Assembly (NCBI RefSeq): GCF_900172275.1
Contig: NZ_FWFT01000005.1
Span: 186,001-250,000 of the forward strand
Reading direction: 5' to 3'
Origin: Pseudooctadecabacter jejudonensis
GTDB taxonomy: Bacteria; Pseudomonadota; Alphaproteobacteria; Rhodobacterales; Rhodobacteraceae
Length of the DNA: 64,000 nucleotides
Made by a program: the position numbers and the translations under genes
In this document: positions 1-7,748 of the stretch, piece after piece
Layout: each line of letters opens with the position of its first letter
Position numbering within the stretch: position 1 is the first letter of the stretch
The notes under the pieces: generated by a model
The model's database searches: none
The model's input: the letters and a program-made list of their open reading frames with translations, nothing else
What the model was told of the DNA's origin: nothing

Positions 1-7
1 GGGGCGG

Positions 8-27
8 CTAAAATTCCGGAATTTTAG
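8..27. repeat. Dispersed palindrome, copy 1 (AAAATTCCGGAATTTT core)
   Basis: CTAAAATTCCGGAATTTTAG is a perfect 20-bp palindrome. A degenerate second version with the core AAATTTCCGGATATTT follows at about 38-53. The same core recurs at 17261-17286, 17290-17307, 19896-19917 and 44351-44372, always outside genes or at gene ends. The function is not known to me; a dimer-binding site, a hairpin or a mobile palindrome are all possible. Confidence 0.85.
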
Positions 28-90
28 CGATGCGGCGAAATTTCCGGATATTTCTTAGCGGAACTGTGACGCCGTGGGGCGCGTTTCTTT

Positions 91-106
91 TGTGAAATTG
101 ATCACA
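91..106. promoter_or_regulatory. CRP/FNR-type palindrome TGTGA-N6-TCACA
   Basis: TGTGAAATTGATCACA matches the two half sites and 6-bp spacing of a CRP-family operator exactly. It ends where the ribosome binding site (AGGAG, 106-110) of the gene at 118 begins. A bound regulator there would block transcription or translation initiation rather than activate. The match is direct; the regulator is unknown and chance cannot be excluded. Confidence 0.45.
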
Positions 107-117
107 GGAGAGATGCC

Positions 118-612
118 ATGAAAGATGTAAGTCACGATAAATCAGCCCGTTTTTGGGACGCAATGGAAGATGTCGATGGCGGCATGTTGGGTTTGGCCAC
201 CGGCCCGCTGATCCCCATGACGCCACAGGTGCGTGATGATGGCAAAGACGGCAAGATTTACTTTCTGACCGCAGACGGCAATTCTTTGTATGTGGCCGCA
301 ACGGAAGGCCCCAAGCCTGCACGGTTTGTGGTCGCGGACCGCGGCGAAGGCATTTGGGCCGATATCGAAGGAGAGCTGGCTGTCGAGAACGACAAAGCCC
401 TGATCGATGAATTTTGGAGCCCCTTTGCAGCCGCTTGGTTTGACGACGGCAAGGAAGATCCGGACGTGCGTTTGATGTCCTTCACCCCAAAGACGGCAGA
501 GGCGACGTTGACGGACGACAATCCGCTGAAATTCTTTTACGAGATGGCGAAGGCCAATGTGACGGACGACAAGCCGGACCTCGACGGCTGGAAGGGCAAG
601 ATCGTCTTCTAA
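118..612 (+). CDS. Pyridoxamine 5'-phosphate oxidase-fold general stress protein
   Basis: This 164-aa soluble protein has the layout of the small PNPOx-like flavin-binding family of general stress protein 26. The N-terminal part (about residues 10-60) holds the alternating strands with IYFLTADGNSLY. The middle (70-95) carries the RFVVADRGEGIWADIEGEL stretch, and the C-terminus ends in a WKGKIVF strand typical of this group. The known family binds FMN or F420 and is linked to stress; the substrate is unknown. The ATG at 118 follows AGGAG by 7 bases. It stands alone, convergent with the heat-shock gene downstream, and a CRP-like palindrome overlaps its leader. Confidence 0.8.
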   Translation: MKDVSHDKSARFWDAMEDVDGGMLGLATGPLIPMTPQVRDDGKDGKIYFLTADGNSLYVAATEGPKPARFVVADRGEGIWADIEGELAVENDKALIDEFWSPFAAAWFDDGKEDPDVRLMSFTPKTAEATLTDDNPLKFFYEMAKANVTDDKPDLDGWKGKIVF

Positions 613-634
613 CCAAGATGAGGAATGCTAAAAA

Positions 635-659
635 GGGGCGCCGCATCGGGCGCCCCTTT
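635..659. terminator. Bidirectional intrinsic terminator
   Basis: GGGGCGCC (635-642) pairs perfectly with GGCGCCCC (649-656) around a 6-base loop. An A run lies before it and TTT after it, so it can serve both the gene ending at 612 and the convergent heat-shock gene ending at 693. Confidence 0.8.
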
Positions 660-692
660 GTCGTGTTCAGGGAGGAGAACACGGGGGAGGGA

Positions 693-1160
693 TTAGTTCA
701 CCTTTTCGGCGTCGATCACGTCCTGCTCAACCGGTGTGGCTTTGGTGATTTCAATCCGGCGGGGCTTCAGCGCTTCTGGCACTTCGCGGGTCAGATCGAC
801 ATGCAGCATGCCGTTTTCGTGGGACGCACCGGTGACGCGCACATGGTCCGCCAGATGGAACCGGCGGGAGAACGCACGGGTCGCGATGCCGCGATGTAGA
901 TACGTCCGTTCGGTCGTTTCCTCGGCCTTTTTCGCGGTGACGTGAAGGGAGTTTTCCTTCACCTCAACGTGCAGGTCTTCGTCTGAAAAACCGGCCACGG
1001 CGATGGAAATGCGCCAGCTGTCGTCGGCGGTTTTTTCGATGTTGTAGGGGGGGTAGCTCTGGCTGCCTTGGTCGGTGCTGAGCATCCGGTCCATCATTTG
1101 GGCAACTTGGTCAAAACCAACGCTGGCACGGTGCAGCGGAGCAAGATCAAAGGTTCGCAT
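693..1160 (-). CDS. ibpA: Class A small heat-shock protein (Hsp20/IbpA family)
   Basis: This 155-aa protein is an ATP-independent holdase chaperone of the cytoplasm. The N-terminus MRTFDLAPL is the usual start of class A alphaproteobacterial Hsp20. The alpha-crystallin domain runs from about residue 37 (YPPYNIEK) to 125 and includes the NGMLHV signature near 116-121. An IEI (I-x-I) oligomerisation motif follows at 136-138. The ATG at 1160 was preferred over the open frame's upstream start at 1214, because a GGAGGA ribosome site lies 6 bases before it and the 1214 start would sit in the probable heat-shock promoter. Expression is likely set both by RpoH and by an RNA thermometer in the leader (separate entries). 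Confidence 0.9.
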   Translation of the reverse strand: MRTFDLAPLHRASVGFDQVAQMMDRMLSTDQGSQSYPPYNIEKTADDSWRISIAVAGFSDEDLHVEVKENSLHVTAKKAEETTERTYLHRGIATRAFSRRFHLADHVRVTGASHENGMLHVDLTREVPEALKPRRIEITKATPVEQDVIDAEKVN

Positions 1161-1164
1161 GGGT

Positions 1165-1181
1165 ATCCTCCATTGAGCGAT
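1165..1181 (-). promoter_or_regulatory. ROSE-like RNA thermometer hairpin
   Basis: Read on the minus strand, ATCGCTC (1175-1181) can pair with GAGGAT (1165-1170) across an AATG loop, sequestering the Shine-Dalgarno GGAGGA. Pairing is complete only if one G in the left arm is bulged. That matches the ROSE elements of rhizobial small heat-shock genes, where an unpaired G opposite the SD makes the helix melt on heating. The leader is short, perhaps 38 nt, so only the 3' hairpin would be present. Confidence 0.6.
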
Positions 1182-1204
1182 TGTAGCGATATGTAGGCCG
1201 TCCC

Positions 1205-1231
1205 AATCGGGCACGGCGGGGGTTGTACAAG
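1205..1231 (-). promoter_or_regulatory. Probable RpoH (sigma-32) promoter of hsp20
   Basis: On the minus strand CTTGTA (1226-1231) and CCCGATT (1205-1211) are separated by 14 bases. This fits the heat-shock consensus CTTGAA-N13/14-CCCCATnT with few mismatches. The start point would fall near 1198, upstream of the hairpin. Confidence 0.6.
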
Positions 1232-1330
1232 ACCCTGTTTAGGCGCCTTGTGACCATGATGTGGGGAGGTCTGTTGCCGCTTTCAAGAGGGGCGTTGCAC
1301 AGTTATCGGGCCGCGATTGAGCAGCGCGAT

Positions 1331-2164
1331 TCAGGGTCTGACGAACAGCGCACCCGTGTCGTTGCGTTGGCCTGAATTGAGGACGCGCGCGGTGGTCGGG
1401 GCGGAGTTCAGGCCCGTCCCACCGCTGTCCAGTTCAGCGCGCAGCGTGGCGATGGGGGCGGCCAGATCCATGCCAAGGGCCACTTTGGCGCCGTCCAGTT
1501 CCGCCATGGCCGACACGACAGACACCAGACGGGGCACGCCGTTTTCCGTGCGAAAAATGGGCGCGCCGGAGGCCCCGAAATCCACATCGCAATCCATGAT
1601 CAAGACGCCGTCTTGTTGGCCAAGGACATTGCAAATCTCTTGCAGGGACGGGGCCTCGATCCGGTCTTGGGCGTAGGACACCACGCCGATTTGTGTGCCG
1701 CGACTGGTTTGCGTCGAAATTTCAAACGGCGTCACGCGGGAGGTTCGGATTGGTTGGCTCAGCTGCAAGAGGGCGACGTCAAAGGGGACGATATCATGGG
1801 TTGCCTCGCCGGTGTGACGGTAGGACGGATGGATGATGGCGCGTCGGATGGTGCGGGTTGCCTCAGGCCGGCCACCGCGCAGACCGGCGAGAAACGAGAC
1901 GCGGTTTGTATCAACAGGCGCGGGCGCGGTTTTTTCAAACATGCAATGGGCGGCCGTCAGGACCAGATCAGGGGCAATCAAAGCGCCGGTGCAAAAGCCT
2001 TTGCCGTCGATATCGAGCCTGCCGACGGCCTCCCAGCCGCGGGCATCGTTGCCGGTGGTGAGTTCTTGGAGGCTGGTGGTTTGAGTGTTCGTCTGCGCGC
2101 TGGATGGCGCGCCGATCACGGCCAAAGCTGCTGCCAGAATATACGTTAAGCCTGCGATGCGCAT
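1331..2164 (-). CDS. Secreted trypsin-like serine protease (S1 family)
   Basis: This 277-aa protein begins with a signal peptide (about residues 1-23, ending SSA-Q) and is expected in the periplasm or outside. The chymotrypsin triad is visible: H73 in TAAHC, D129 in FDVALL and S199 in GASGAP. Cys pairs flank the His and Ser regions (C58/C74, C178/C192). The ATG at 2164 was chosen because it starts the signal peptide; an upstream in-frame ATG would add a charged stretch before it. It is monocistronic and follows glcF on the same strand. The substrate is not predictable. It lacks a PDZ domain, so it is not a DegP/HtrA protein. Confidence 0.88.
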   Translation of the reverse strand: MRIAGLTYILAAALAVIGAPSSAQTNTQTTSLQELTTGNDARGWEAVGRLDIDGKGFCTGALIAPDLVLTAAHCMFEKTAPAPVDTNRVSFLAGLRGGRPEATRTIRRAIIHPSYRHTGEATHDIVPFDVALLQLSQPIRTSRVTPFEISTQTSRGTQIGVVSYAQDRIEAPSLQEICNVLGQQDGVLIMDCDVDFGASGAPIFRTENGVPRLVSVVSAMAELDGAKVALGMDLAAPIATLRAELDSGGTGLNSAPTTARVLNSGQRNDTGALFVRP

Positions 2165-2221
2165 GGGTGCCCCGTTCGTTTCCACTGTCGTAGCCGCGAA
2201 CTTGGGCACAAATGTGGCAGG

Positions 2222-3610
2222 CTAACGCAGGATCGGCACCTCAGGCGCGCGTTTTCCGGGGGCTGTGAGGGCGGGGGGCTGCGGGCCGCCGGTTGCCCAA
2301 TCCAACAGCTCTACCGTGTGAACGATGGGCACATCTGTTCCGCTGCCGATCTGCATCATACAGCCGATGTTGCCCGCGGCGATGATATCGGGGTTCACGG
2401 CCTCCAGCGTGTCGACCTTACGCGCCTTGAGTTGTTTGGAAATCTCTGGCTGCATCAGGTTGTAGGTGCCTGCCGATCCACAGCACAGATGGCTGTCGGC
2501 GGGTTCGGCCACGCGGAAGCCCGCGCGCTTCAACAGGTCCTTGGGATAGGTCTTGATCTGCTGGCCGTGTTGCAGCGAACAGGCGGCGTGATAGGCGACA
2601 GTCAGGGGGCCTGTGCCCGTGGCATCGGGGCTGGTCGCGTCGGTGCCTGCGACCTTCATCTGGGCCATATTGGGCGAAAATTCCGGCGCGCCGTCGGGCA
2701 GCAGATCAATCAGGACTTCGCTGACATCCTTGGCCAGTCCTGCAATGGTCGCGGCGTCCTCAGCCAGATCGGTTTCAGCAAACATATGGCCGTAATCCTT
2801 GACCGTGGTGCCGCAACCTGACGTGTTGATGACGATCGCATCCAGGCCCTCGCCGGCGATTTCAGCCATCCAGGCGCGGATGTTTTTGGCGGCGGTGCCG
2901 TGGCTTTCGGAGGTCTTGCCCATGTGGTGGGTCAGGGCCCCGCAACAGCCCGCGCCCTCGGCCACCACAACCTCGGCCCCCAAACGGGTGAGCAGCCGGA
3001 TCGTGGCGTCGTTGATGTCGGTGTTGAGCGCGCGCTGGGCGCAGCCTGTCATCAGCGCCACGCGCATCTTCTTTTGTATGGCCGGGAAGGTTTGCGGGTC
3101 GTCATTGCGGCTGACGGGGGGGATGGTTTTGGGTGCCATTTCCAGCATGGCCCGCAGGCGCGCATCGGGCATCAGTCGCGCAAAGGGCCGCCCGATCTTG
3201 GCCCCCAGCAAGGCCACCCGAAACCGCATGGGATAGGGCAGGATGCGGGCCAGTACCCAGCGCAGGGCGCGATCTGCCCATGGGCGGTCGTAGTGTTTTT
3301 CGATGTATTCGCGGGCGTGATCGACCAGATGCATGTAGTGCACACCCGACGGGCAGGTCGTCATGCAGGCCAGACAGGACAGGCAGCGATCAATGTGTTT
3401 GACGGTCTTCTCGTCTGGGACACGCTCATTCTCAAGCATGTCCTTGATCAGGTAGATGCGCCCACGCGGGCTGTCCAACTCATCGCCCAAGACCTGATAT
3501 GTGGGGCAGGTGGCGGTGCAAAAGCCGCAGTGCACACAGGTCCGCAGGATCTGGTTGGCGCGGGCCGTGCCGCGATCTTTGAGTTGCGCGTCGGTGAAAG
3601 TGGTTTGCAT
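2222..3610 (-). CDS. glcF: Glycolate oxidase iron-sulfur subunit GlcF
   Basis: This is the electron-transfer subunit of glycolate oxidase (glycolate to glyoxylate). Two 4Fe-4S clusters are marked by C25-C28-C31-C35 (CVHCGFCTATC) and C76-C79-C82-C86 (CLSCLACMTTC). Two CCG-type heterodisulfide-reductase-like domains follow (CCGALTHH and LCCGSAGTYN). The 462-aa length is slightly above the E. coli protein. The ATG at 3610 opens MQTTFTDAQL and lies 2 bases after the stop of the small membrane gene upstream, so the two are probably translated together. It is the last gene of glcD-glcE-(membrane)-glcF. Confidence 0.95.
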   Translation of the reverse strand: MQTTFTDAQLKDRGTARANQILRTCVHCGFCTATCPTYQVLGDELDSPRGRIYLIKDMLENERVPDEKTVKHIDRCLSCLACMTTCPSGVHYMHLVDHAREYIEKHYDRPWADRALRWVLARILPYPMRFRVALLGAKIGRPFARLMPDARLRAMLEMAPKTIPPVSRNDDPQTFPAIQKKMRVALMTGCAQRALNTDINDATIRLLTRLGAEVVVAEGAGCCGALTHHMGKTSESHGTAAKNIRAWMAEIAGEGLDAIVINTSGCGTTVKDYGHMFAETDLAEDAATIAGLAKDVSEVLIDLLPDGAPEFSPNMAQMKVAGTDATSPDATGTGPLTVAYHAACSLQHGQQIKTYPKDLLKRAGFRVAEPADSHLCCGSAGTYNLMQPEISKQLKARKVDTLEAVNPDIIAAGNIGCMMQIGSGTDVPIVHTVELLDWATGGPQPPALTAPGKRAPEVPILR

Positions 3611-3612
3611 GA

Positions 3613-3936
3613 TTATAGTCCGTTCGCGTTCAGCAACAGGTTTAAAAAGGTGGCCGCAAAGGCGACCGTAAGGGCGGTCAACATGCGCCCCCACAGATCC
3701 ATATCGGGGCGGCGCGGCAGGGCCAGCACCATGGCCAACCCGCCCAAGGCAACACCGACGAAGAACGGCAGGCCCAACAAGCCCACGGCCCCCGGCAAGG
3801 ATGGCGCCAGAAACGCAAATGCCAGACCGCCGCACATGGCAGCCGCCGCAAGCGCCCAGTGTCTCACGATGGCTGCCAAAACCACGGCCCCCAGACAGGG
3901 CAGGACGACGAAGGTGAAAGCGATCCCGCTGATCAT
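3613..3936 (-). CDS. Small integral membrane protein inside the glc operon
   Basis: This 107-aa, very hydrophobic protein has three to four predicted helices (about 5-24, 27-45, 50-70, 85-104) and a short charged loop PRRPDMDLWGR before the last one. I recognise no named family. Its ATG overlaps the glcE stop in an ATGA quartet, and glcF starts 2 bases after its stop, so it is co-translated with two glycolate oxidase subunits. A role in anchoring GlcDEF to the membrane or in glycolate movement is inference from position only. Confidence 0.75.
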   Translation of the reverse strand: MISGIAFTFVVLPCLGAVVLAAIVRHWALAAAAMCGGLAFAFLAPSLPGAVGLLGLPFFVGVALGGLAMVLALPRRPDMDLWGRMLTALTVAFAATFLNLLLNANGL

Positions 3937-5033
3937 CCCATCAGCCCGGGGTTCAGGATGCCACGCGGATCGAACCGCGCCCGCAGACCACGGGTCAATG
4001 TCGTAAGAACCTGATCTTGCGGTTCAAAGACCGGTACCGCGCGTCGTGTGGGTTCGGAGGCCCGTACCAAAGTGGCGTGGCCCGCAACGGGCAGTGGACG
4101 GATGTCTGATCCTTCAGGCACGCAGGCCCAGATCAACCCACCGCCCCAATCCAGTTGGACGTTAGCGCCTTCGGGCAAGGCCGCGATCATATCGGGTGCT
4201 GCACTGGGCTGCACCGAAATCCGCCAGATGTCCCCAGACAAAGAGGCAAGGCCCGTGACGTTTTTCAAATCGTCCCATAGCGTGCCTGCGGCCTCGCCTT
4301 CCAACACCTCGACCTCTCCAAACTTGGTCAAAAGCTGCGACAGCTCTTTGGTGCGATAGGACACCGATGCCGCGAACCCCTCGATACGGATGTAGGTGGC
4401 ATCCGCATGCGCCGCGCCCGTCACCTCAAAGGGGGAACCTAAGGCCGCTGACATAGCCGACACAGCTGCCGCCACATCCAATCCATGCACCACCAAGGTC
4501 GCGCCGGTTTCAGGGCGGGGCAACACCTTCAAGGACACTTCGGTCAAAACACCAAGCGTGCCGTAGGATCCTGTCAGCAGTTTCACCAGATCATAGCCAG
4601 TGACGTTCTTCATCACGCGACCGCCGTTCTTGATGATCGTGCCAGCACCATCCACAAACCGCACGCCCAACATGTGGTCCCGACAGGCGCCCACAGCAAT
4701 GCGGCGCGGCCCGCTGACATTCGCAGCCACCACGCCCCCGATGGTCGGCGTGCCGTCGGTGCCCAGCAATACCCTGTGGTCCATCGGCTCAAACGCCAAC
4801 CTTTGGTTTTCGGCCTCCAATGCGGCCTCAATCTCGGCCACAGGGGTGCCCGCTTGCGCCACCAAGGTCAAAGCCCCTGGTTCATAAAGGCTGATCCCGC
4901 GCAAGCCGGAGACATCCAAGGTCTCGCCCGTCACAAGCGCCCCGATATCGCGCGTACCGCCCCCTTTGATCCGTAAGGCGCCGGTCGCGTGTTTCACGGC
5001 CTCGGCCACGTCGTGTTCTGTCGTCAGTGTCAT
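3933..5033 (-). CDS. glcE: Glycolate oxidase FAD-binding subunit GlcE
   Basis: This 366-aa protein is the second flavoprotein subunit of glycolate oxidase. The FAD_binding_4 (PCMH/VAO type) domain covers about residues 5-180, with the KGGGT loop at 23-27 and IGGVVAANVSGPRR further on. The C-terminus ends FDPRGILNPG, the usual end of this family. The ATG at 5033 was chosen because the family starts here; the longer open frame reads into a GC-rich spacer repeat. It overlaps the next gene by ATGA. The 112-bp gap to glcD holds hairpins that could set different expression of glcD and the rest. Confidence 0.93.
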   Translation of the reverse strand: MTLTTEHDVAEAVKHATGALRIKGGGTRDIGALVTGETLDVSGLRGISLYEPGALTLVAQAGTPVAEIEAALEAENQRLAFEPMDHRVLLGTDGTPTIGGVVAANVSGPRRIAVGACRDHMLGVRFVDGAGTIIKNGGRVMKNVTGYDLVKLLTGSYGTLGVLTEVSLKVLPRPETGATLVVHGLDVAAAVSAMSAALGSPFEVTGAAHADATYIRIEGFAASVSYRTKELSQLLTKFGEVEVLEGEAAGTLWDDLKNVTGLASLSGDIWRISVQPSAAPDMIAALPEGANVQLDWGGGLIWACVPEGSDIRPLPVAGHATLVRASEPTRRAVPVFEPQDQVLTTLTRGLRARFDPRGILNPGLMG

Positions 5034-5040
5034 CTTGTCG

Positions 5041-5106
5041 CTTCTTTGGGTCAAAAATACCTCAGGGGGACGGCGCGCTTTGCGCGGCGGGGGGACAGCG
5101 TCCCCC
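5041..5106 (-). repeat. GC-hairpin plus T-rich intergenic element (glcD-glcE spacer)
   Basis: On the plus strand GGGGGAC (5090-5096) pairs with GTCCCCC (5100-5106), and CGCGC (5074-5078) pairs with GCGCG (5082-5086). Read on the minus strand this is followed by GGTATTTTTGACCCAAAGAAG, ending 8 bases before the glcE start. The design (hairpin, then a T run, then an A/G-rich end close to a start codon) repeats at 9834, 25798, 33259 and 44375. Confidence 0.7.
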
Positions 5107-5145
5107 TGCTCCGCCCGCAGCATGCGCCGATCGTCAGATCGTTCC

Positions 5146-6585
5146 TCACTCGGCCGCAATGCGCCTCGGTTCACTGTGATCAAGCGGGAAGACCTTGGCG
5201 GGGTTCAACAGCCACAAAGGATCAAACACATCCTTCACGGCCATCTGCGCCTCCAGGTCTTGGGGCGCGAACTGATGGGTCATCAAATCGCGCTTTTCGA
5301 TGCCGACACCGTGTTCACCGGTCAAACACCCACCCGCATCGACGCATAATTTCAGGATCTCAGCGCCCATGGCTTCGCACAATTCCAGATCACCGGGTTT
5401 GTTGGCGTCATAGCAAATCAACGGGTGCATATTGCCGTCGCCTGCGTGAAAGACGTTGCCGACTTTCAGCCCATACTCTTCGGACAGCTCGCCGATCCGG
5501 CGCAGCACCATGGGCAAAGACGACACGGGGATCGTTCCGTCCAGACACATGTAATCGCTGATCTGGCCGATTGCACCAAAGGCGGATTTGCGGCCCAGCC
5601 AGATGCGGGCGGCCTCATCGGCGTCCTTGGCCTCGCGCAACTCAACCGGATCATGTCGGCGCGCGATGTCCAAGATCAGGGCCAACTGCTCGTCAATCTC
5701 CGCGTCTGAGCCTTCGACCTCAACAATCAGCAATGCCTCACTGTCAGGATAGCCCGCCTGCGCGTAATTTTCGGTTGTTTCGATGCACAGCCGGTCCATG
5801 AATTCGATGGCCACGGGCAGCACACCGGCTTTGATGATGTCTGCCACACAGGCGCCTGCGACTTCGTTGTCGTTGAATGCCATCAACACAGGCCGCGCGC
5901 CTTCGGGCTTGCGCAAAATGCGCAACGTCGCTTCGGTCACGACGCCCAGCTGCCCTTCGGAGCCGCAGATCAGACCCAGAAGATCCAAGCCCGCCGCATC
6001 CAGATGCGCCCCGCCGATTTCGGTGACGGTGCCGTCCATCAACACCATCTTCACGCCCAGCAGGTTGTTGGTCGTCACACCGTATTTCAGGCAGTGGGCG
6101 CCGCCGGAATTCATCGCGATGTTGCCAGCAATGGCACAGGCCAACTGGCTGGATGGGTCGGGGGCATAGAAGAAATCCATCGCCTCTACAGCGCCTGTGA
6201 CGCTCAGGTTTGTCCGGCCGGAGCCGACGCGAATATACCGGTCCTCGTAGTTTGTTTCGATCACGGCATTCAAACGGGCGGTGCCCAGAATGACGCAATC
6301 CGCGGTGGGCAGCGCGCCCCCGGCCAGCGATGTGCCGGATCCGCGCGGGACCACCGGCACGCCCATGTCGTGGCAGATTTTCAGGGCTGCAGCGACTTCT
6401 TCGGTGGTGCTGGGCAGCACGGCACAGAGAGGCGGGCACTTGTATGCGGTCAAGGCGTCACATTCATAGGCGCGCACTTCGGATTCGCTGTGGATGACGG
6501 CCGTGGCGGGCAGAACGCCTTGAAGACGTTCAACAATCTGCGCCTTGCGGGCCAGAACGGCGGGGCTGGGGGCTGGCATGTCCAT
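5146..6585 (-). CDS. glcD: Glycolate oxidase FAD-linked subunit GlcD
   Basis: This 479-aa catalytic flavoprotein oxidises glycolate. The FAD-binding loop RGSGTSLAGG is at 81-90. The C-terminal FAD-oxidase domain carries HAGDGNMHP (from about 380) and GEHGVGIEK (about 425). The ATG at 6585 was chosen among three close starts because AGGAG lies 6 bases upstream; the next ATG at 6591 abuts the AGGAG. It leads the glcD-glcE-membrane-glcF operon. An inverted repeat ATTGGT-N11-ACCAAT overlaps its probable promoter. No glcC-type regulator is in the window. Confidence 0.95.
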   Translation of the reverse strand: MDMPAPSPAVLARKAQIVERLQGVLPATAVIHSESEVRAYECDALTAYKCPPLCAVLPSTTEEVAAALKICHDMGVPVVPRGSGTSLAGGALPTADCVILGTARLNAVIETNYEDRYIRVGSGRTNLSVTGAVEAMDFFYAPDPSSQLACAIAGNIAMNSGGAHCLKYGVTTNNLLGVKMVLMDGTVTEIGGAHLDAAGLDLLGLICGSEGQLGVVTEATLRILRKPEGARPVLMAFNDNEVAGACVADIIKAGVLPVAIEFMDRLCIETTENYAQAGYPDSEALLIVEVEGSDAEIDEQLALILDIARRHDPVELREAKDADEAARIWLGRKSAFGAIGQISDYMCLDGTIPVSSLPMVLRRIGELSEEYGLKVGNVFHAGDGNMHPLICYDANKPGDLELCEAMGAEILKLCVDAGGCLTGEHGVGIEKRDLMTHQFAPQDLEAQMAVKDVFDPLWLLNPAKVFPLDHSEPRRIAAE

Positions 6586-6599
6586 TGGCATCTCCTTTG

Positions 6600-6622
6600 A
6601 TTGGTAAGGAAATATAACCAAT
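6600..6622. promoter_or_regulatory. Inverted repeat ATTGGT-N11-ACCAAT in the glcD promoter
   Basis: Perfect 6-bp arms at 6600-6605 and 6617-6622 lie in the divergent gap between glcD and the DUF599 gene. A TATATT hexamer (minus strand, 6610-6615) that could be the glcD -10 lies between them, so a bound dimer would cover the promoter. TTGGT/ACCAA half sites are used by GntR-family regulators of the GlcC/PdhR kind, though normally closer together. This is a candidate operator only. Confidence 0.45.
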
Positions 6623-6666
6623 TTGACCCCGTGTCTATCCCCTCCTTTGGGCCTAGGGTGCGGCAT

Positions 6667-7368
6667 ATGAACATTCTCAGCGCCCTCGAAAGTCTGACCG
6701 CCCTCGATTTGCTTGTCGTGGCGGGTCACCTGATCCTGTGGCTTGGCCTCAGTTGGTGGATCGAACATCCGTCCTCCAAACGTCCATCCGTCACGATTTT
6801 GATGTCGGAGTACCGACGCAAATGGATGCAGGTGATGCTGACGCGTGAGCCGCGCATCTTCGACGCGCAAGTGATGATGAGCCTCCGCCAAGGCACATCT
6901 TTTTTCGCCTCAACATGCCTTTTGGCTTTGGGCGGGCTGTTGGCGTTGATTGGCAACGTAGACCCGATCCGCGGCTTTGCGGCAGATCTTGGGCAAGCGG
7001 ACAGCCCTCCGGTGGTGTTACAGCTGAAACTTGCGTTGGTGTTTCTTCTTTTGGGGAATGCGTTTTTGAAATTCGTCTGGGCAAACCGCGTGTTTGGGTA
7101 TTGTTCGGTGATGATGGGGGCGGTGCCCAATGACCCCTCGGATGCGAACGCACCCATCCTTGCGGCCAAGGCGGCTGAGTTGAACATCCGCGCCGCGATG
7201 AGTTTCAACCGTGGCCTGCGGGCGATGTATTTCGCACTGGGTGCTGTGGCGTGGCTGGTCGGCCCTTGGGCATTGGCCGTGGCCACATGTTTGACGGCCT
7301 GGCTGGTCTGGAGCCGCGAATTCGCATCCATACCGCGCAAAATTGTGATCGGGGATGACGCGATCTGA
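6667..7368 (+). CDS. DUF599 family membrane protein
   Basis: This 233-aa inner-membrane protein has about four helices (roughly 10-32, 70-95, 115-140, 190-220). The early LDLLVVAGHLILWLGLSWW helix and the following YRRKWMQVMLTREPRI(F)DAQ stretch match the DUF599 family, whose function is unknown. The ATG at 6667 is used; the open frame itself extends upstream into the shared promoter region with glcD. It is divergent from glcD and followed 35 bases later by a small exported protein gene on the same strand. Confidence 0.85.
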   Translation: MNILSALESLTALDLLVVAGHLILWLGLSWWIEHPSSKRPSVTILMSEYRRKWMQVMLTREPRIFDAQVMMSLRQGTSFFASTCLLALGGLLALIGNVDPIRGFAADLGQADSPPVVLQLKLALVFLLLGNAFLKFVWANRVFGYCSVMMGAVPNDPSDANAPILAAKAAELNIRAAMSFNRGLRAMYFALGAVAWLVGPWALAVATCLTAWLVWSREFASIPRKIVIGDDAI

Positions 7369-7403
7369 CTTGGAACTGGCAGGTTTCGGCGTATGTAAAG
7401 GGA

Positions 7404-7736
7404 ATGAACCGTTTATTGCCCCTCTTGTTTTTGGCGACACCTGCCTTTGCCGACGCCCCTGTGATTGAGGACGTGACCTATTCCAATGGTCGCTTCAACG
7501 TCACCTTGTCCCACGGCGATACCGGGTGGGATGACTATGCCGACGGTTGGCGCGTTGAACTTGCAGATGGCACAGTTTTGGGCACGCGCACTCTGGCGCA
7601 CCCTCATGTTGACGAACAGCCCTTCACGCGGTCGTCCAACATCGCGGTGCCTGCTGGGGTTGATGTTGTCTATGTGCGGGCCTCAGACAGTGTCGGCGGC
7701 TGGGCCACCCGGACAGAGCGGTTTTCGATCCGCTGA
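7404..7736 (+). CDS. Small exported protein of unknown function
   Basis: This 110-aa protein has a clear signal peptide (MNRLLPLLFLATPAFA, cut near residue 16). The mature domain of about 94 aa is rich in beta-type residues and Asp/Gly (SHGDTGWDDYADGWRVEL) and ends in a strand-like WATRTERFSIR. It looks like a small immunoglobulin-like or beta-sandwich periplasmic domain, but I recognise no family. AAAGGG precedes the ATG. It may be co-transcribed with the DUF599 gene and converges on the GATase-like gene. Confidence 0.7.
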   Translation: MNRLLPLLFLATPAFADAPVIEDVTYSNGRFNVTLSHGDTGWDDYADGWRVELADGTVLGTRTLAHPHVDEQPFTRSSNIAVPAGVDVVYVRASDSVGGWATRTERFSIR

Positions 7737-7748
7737 CGGGGCGCGCGG

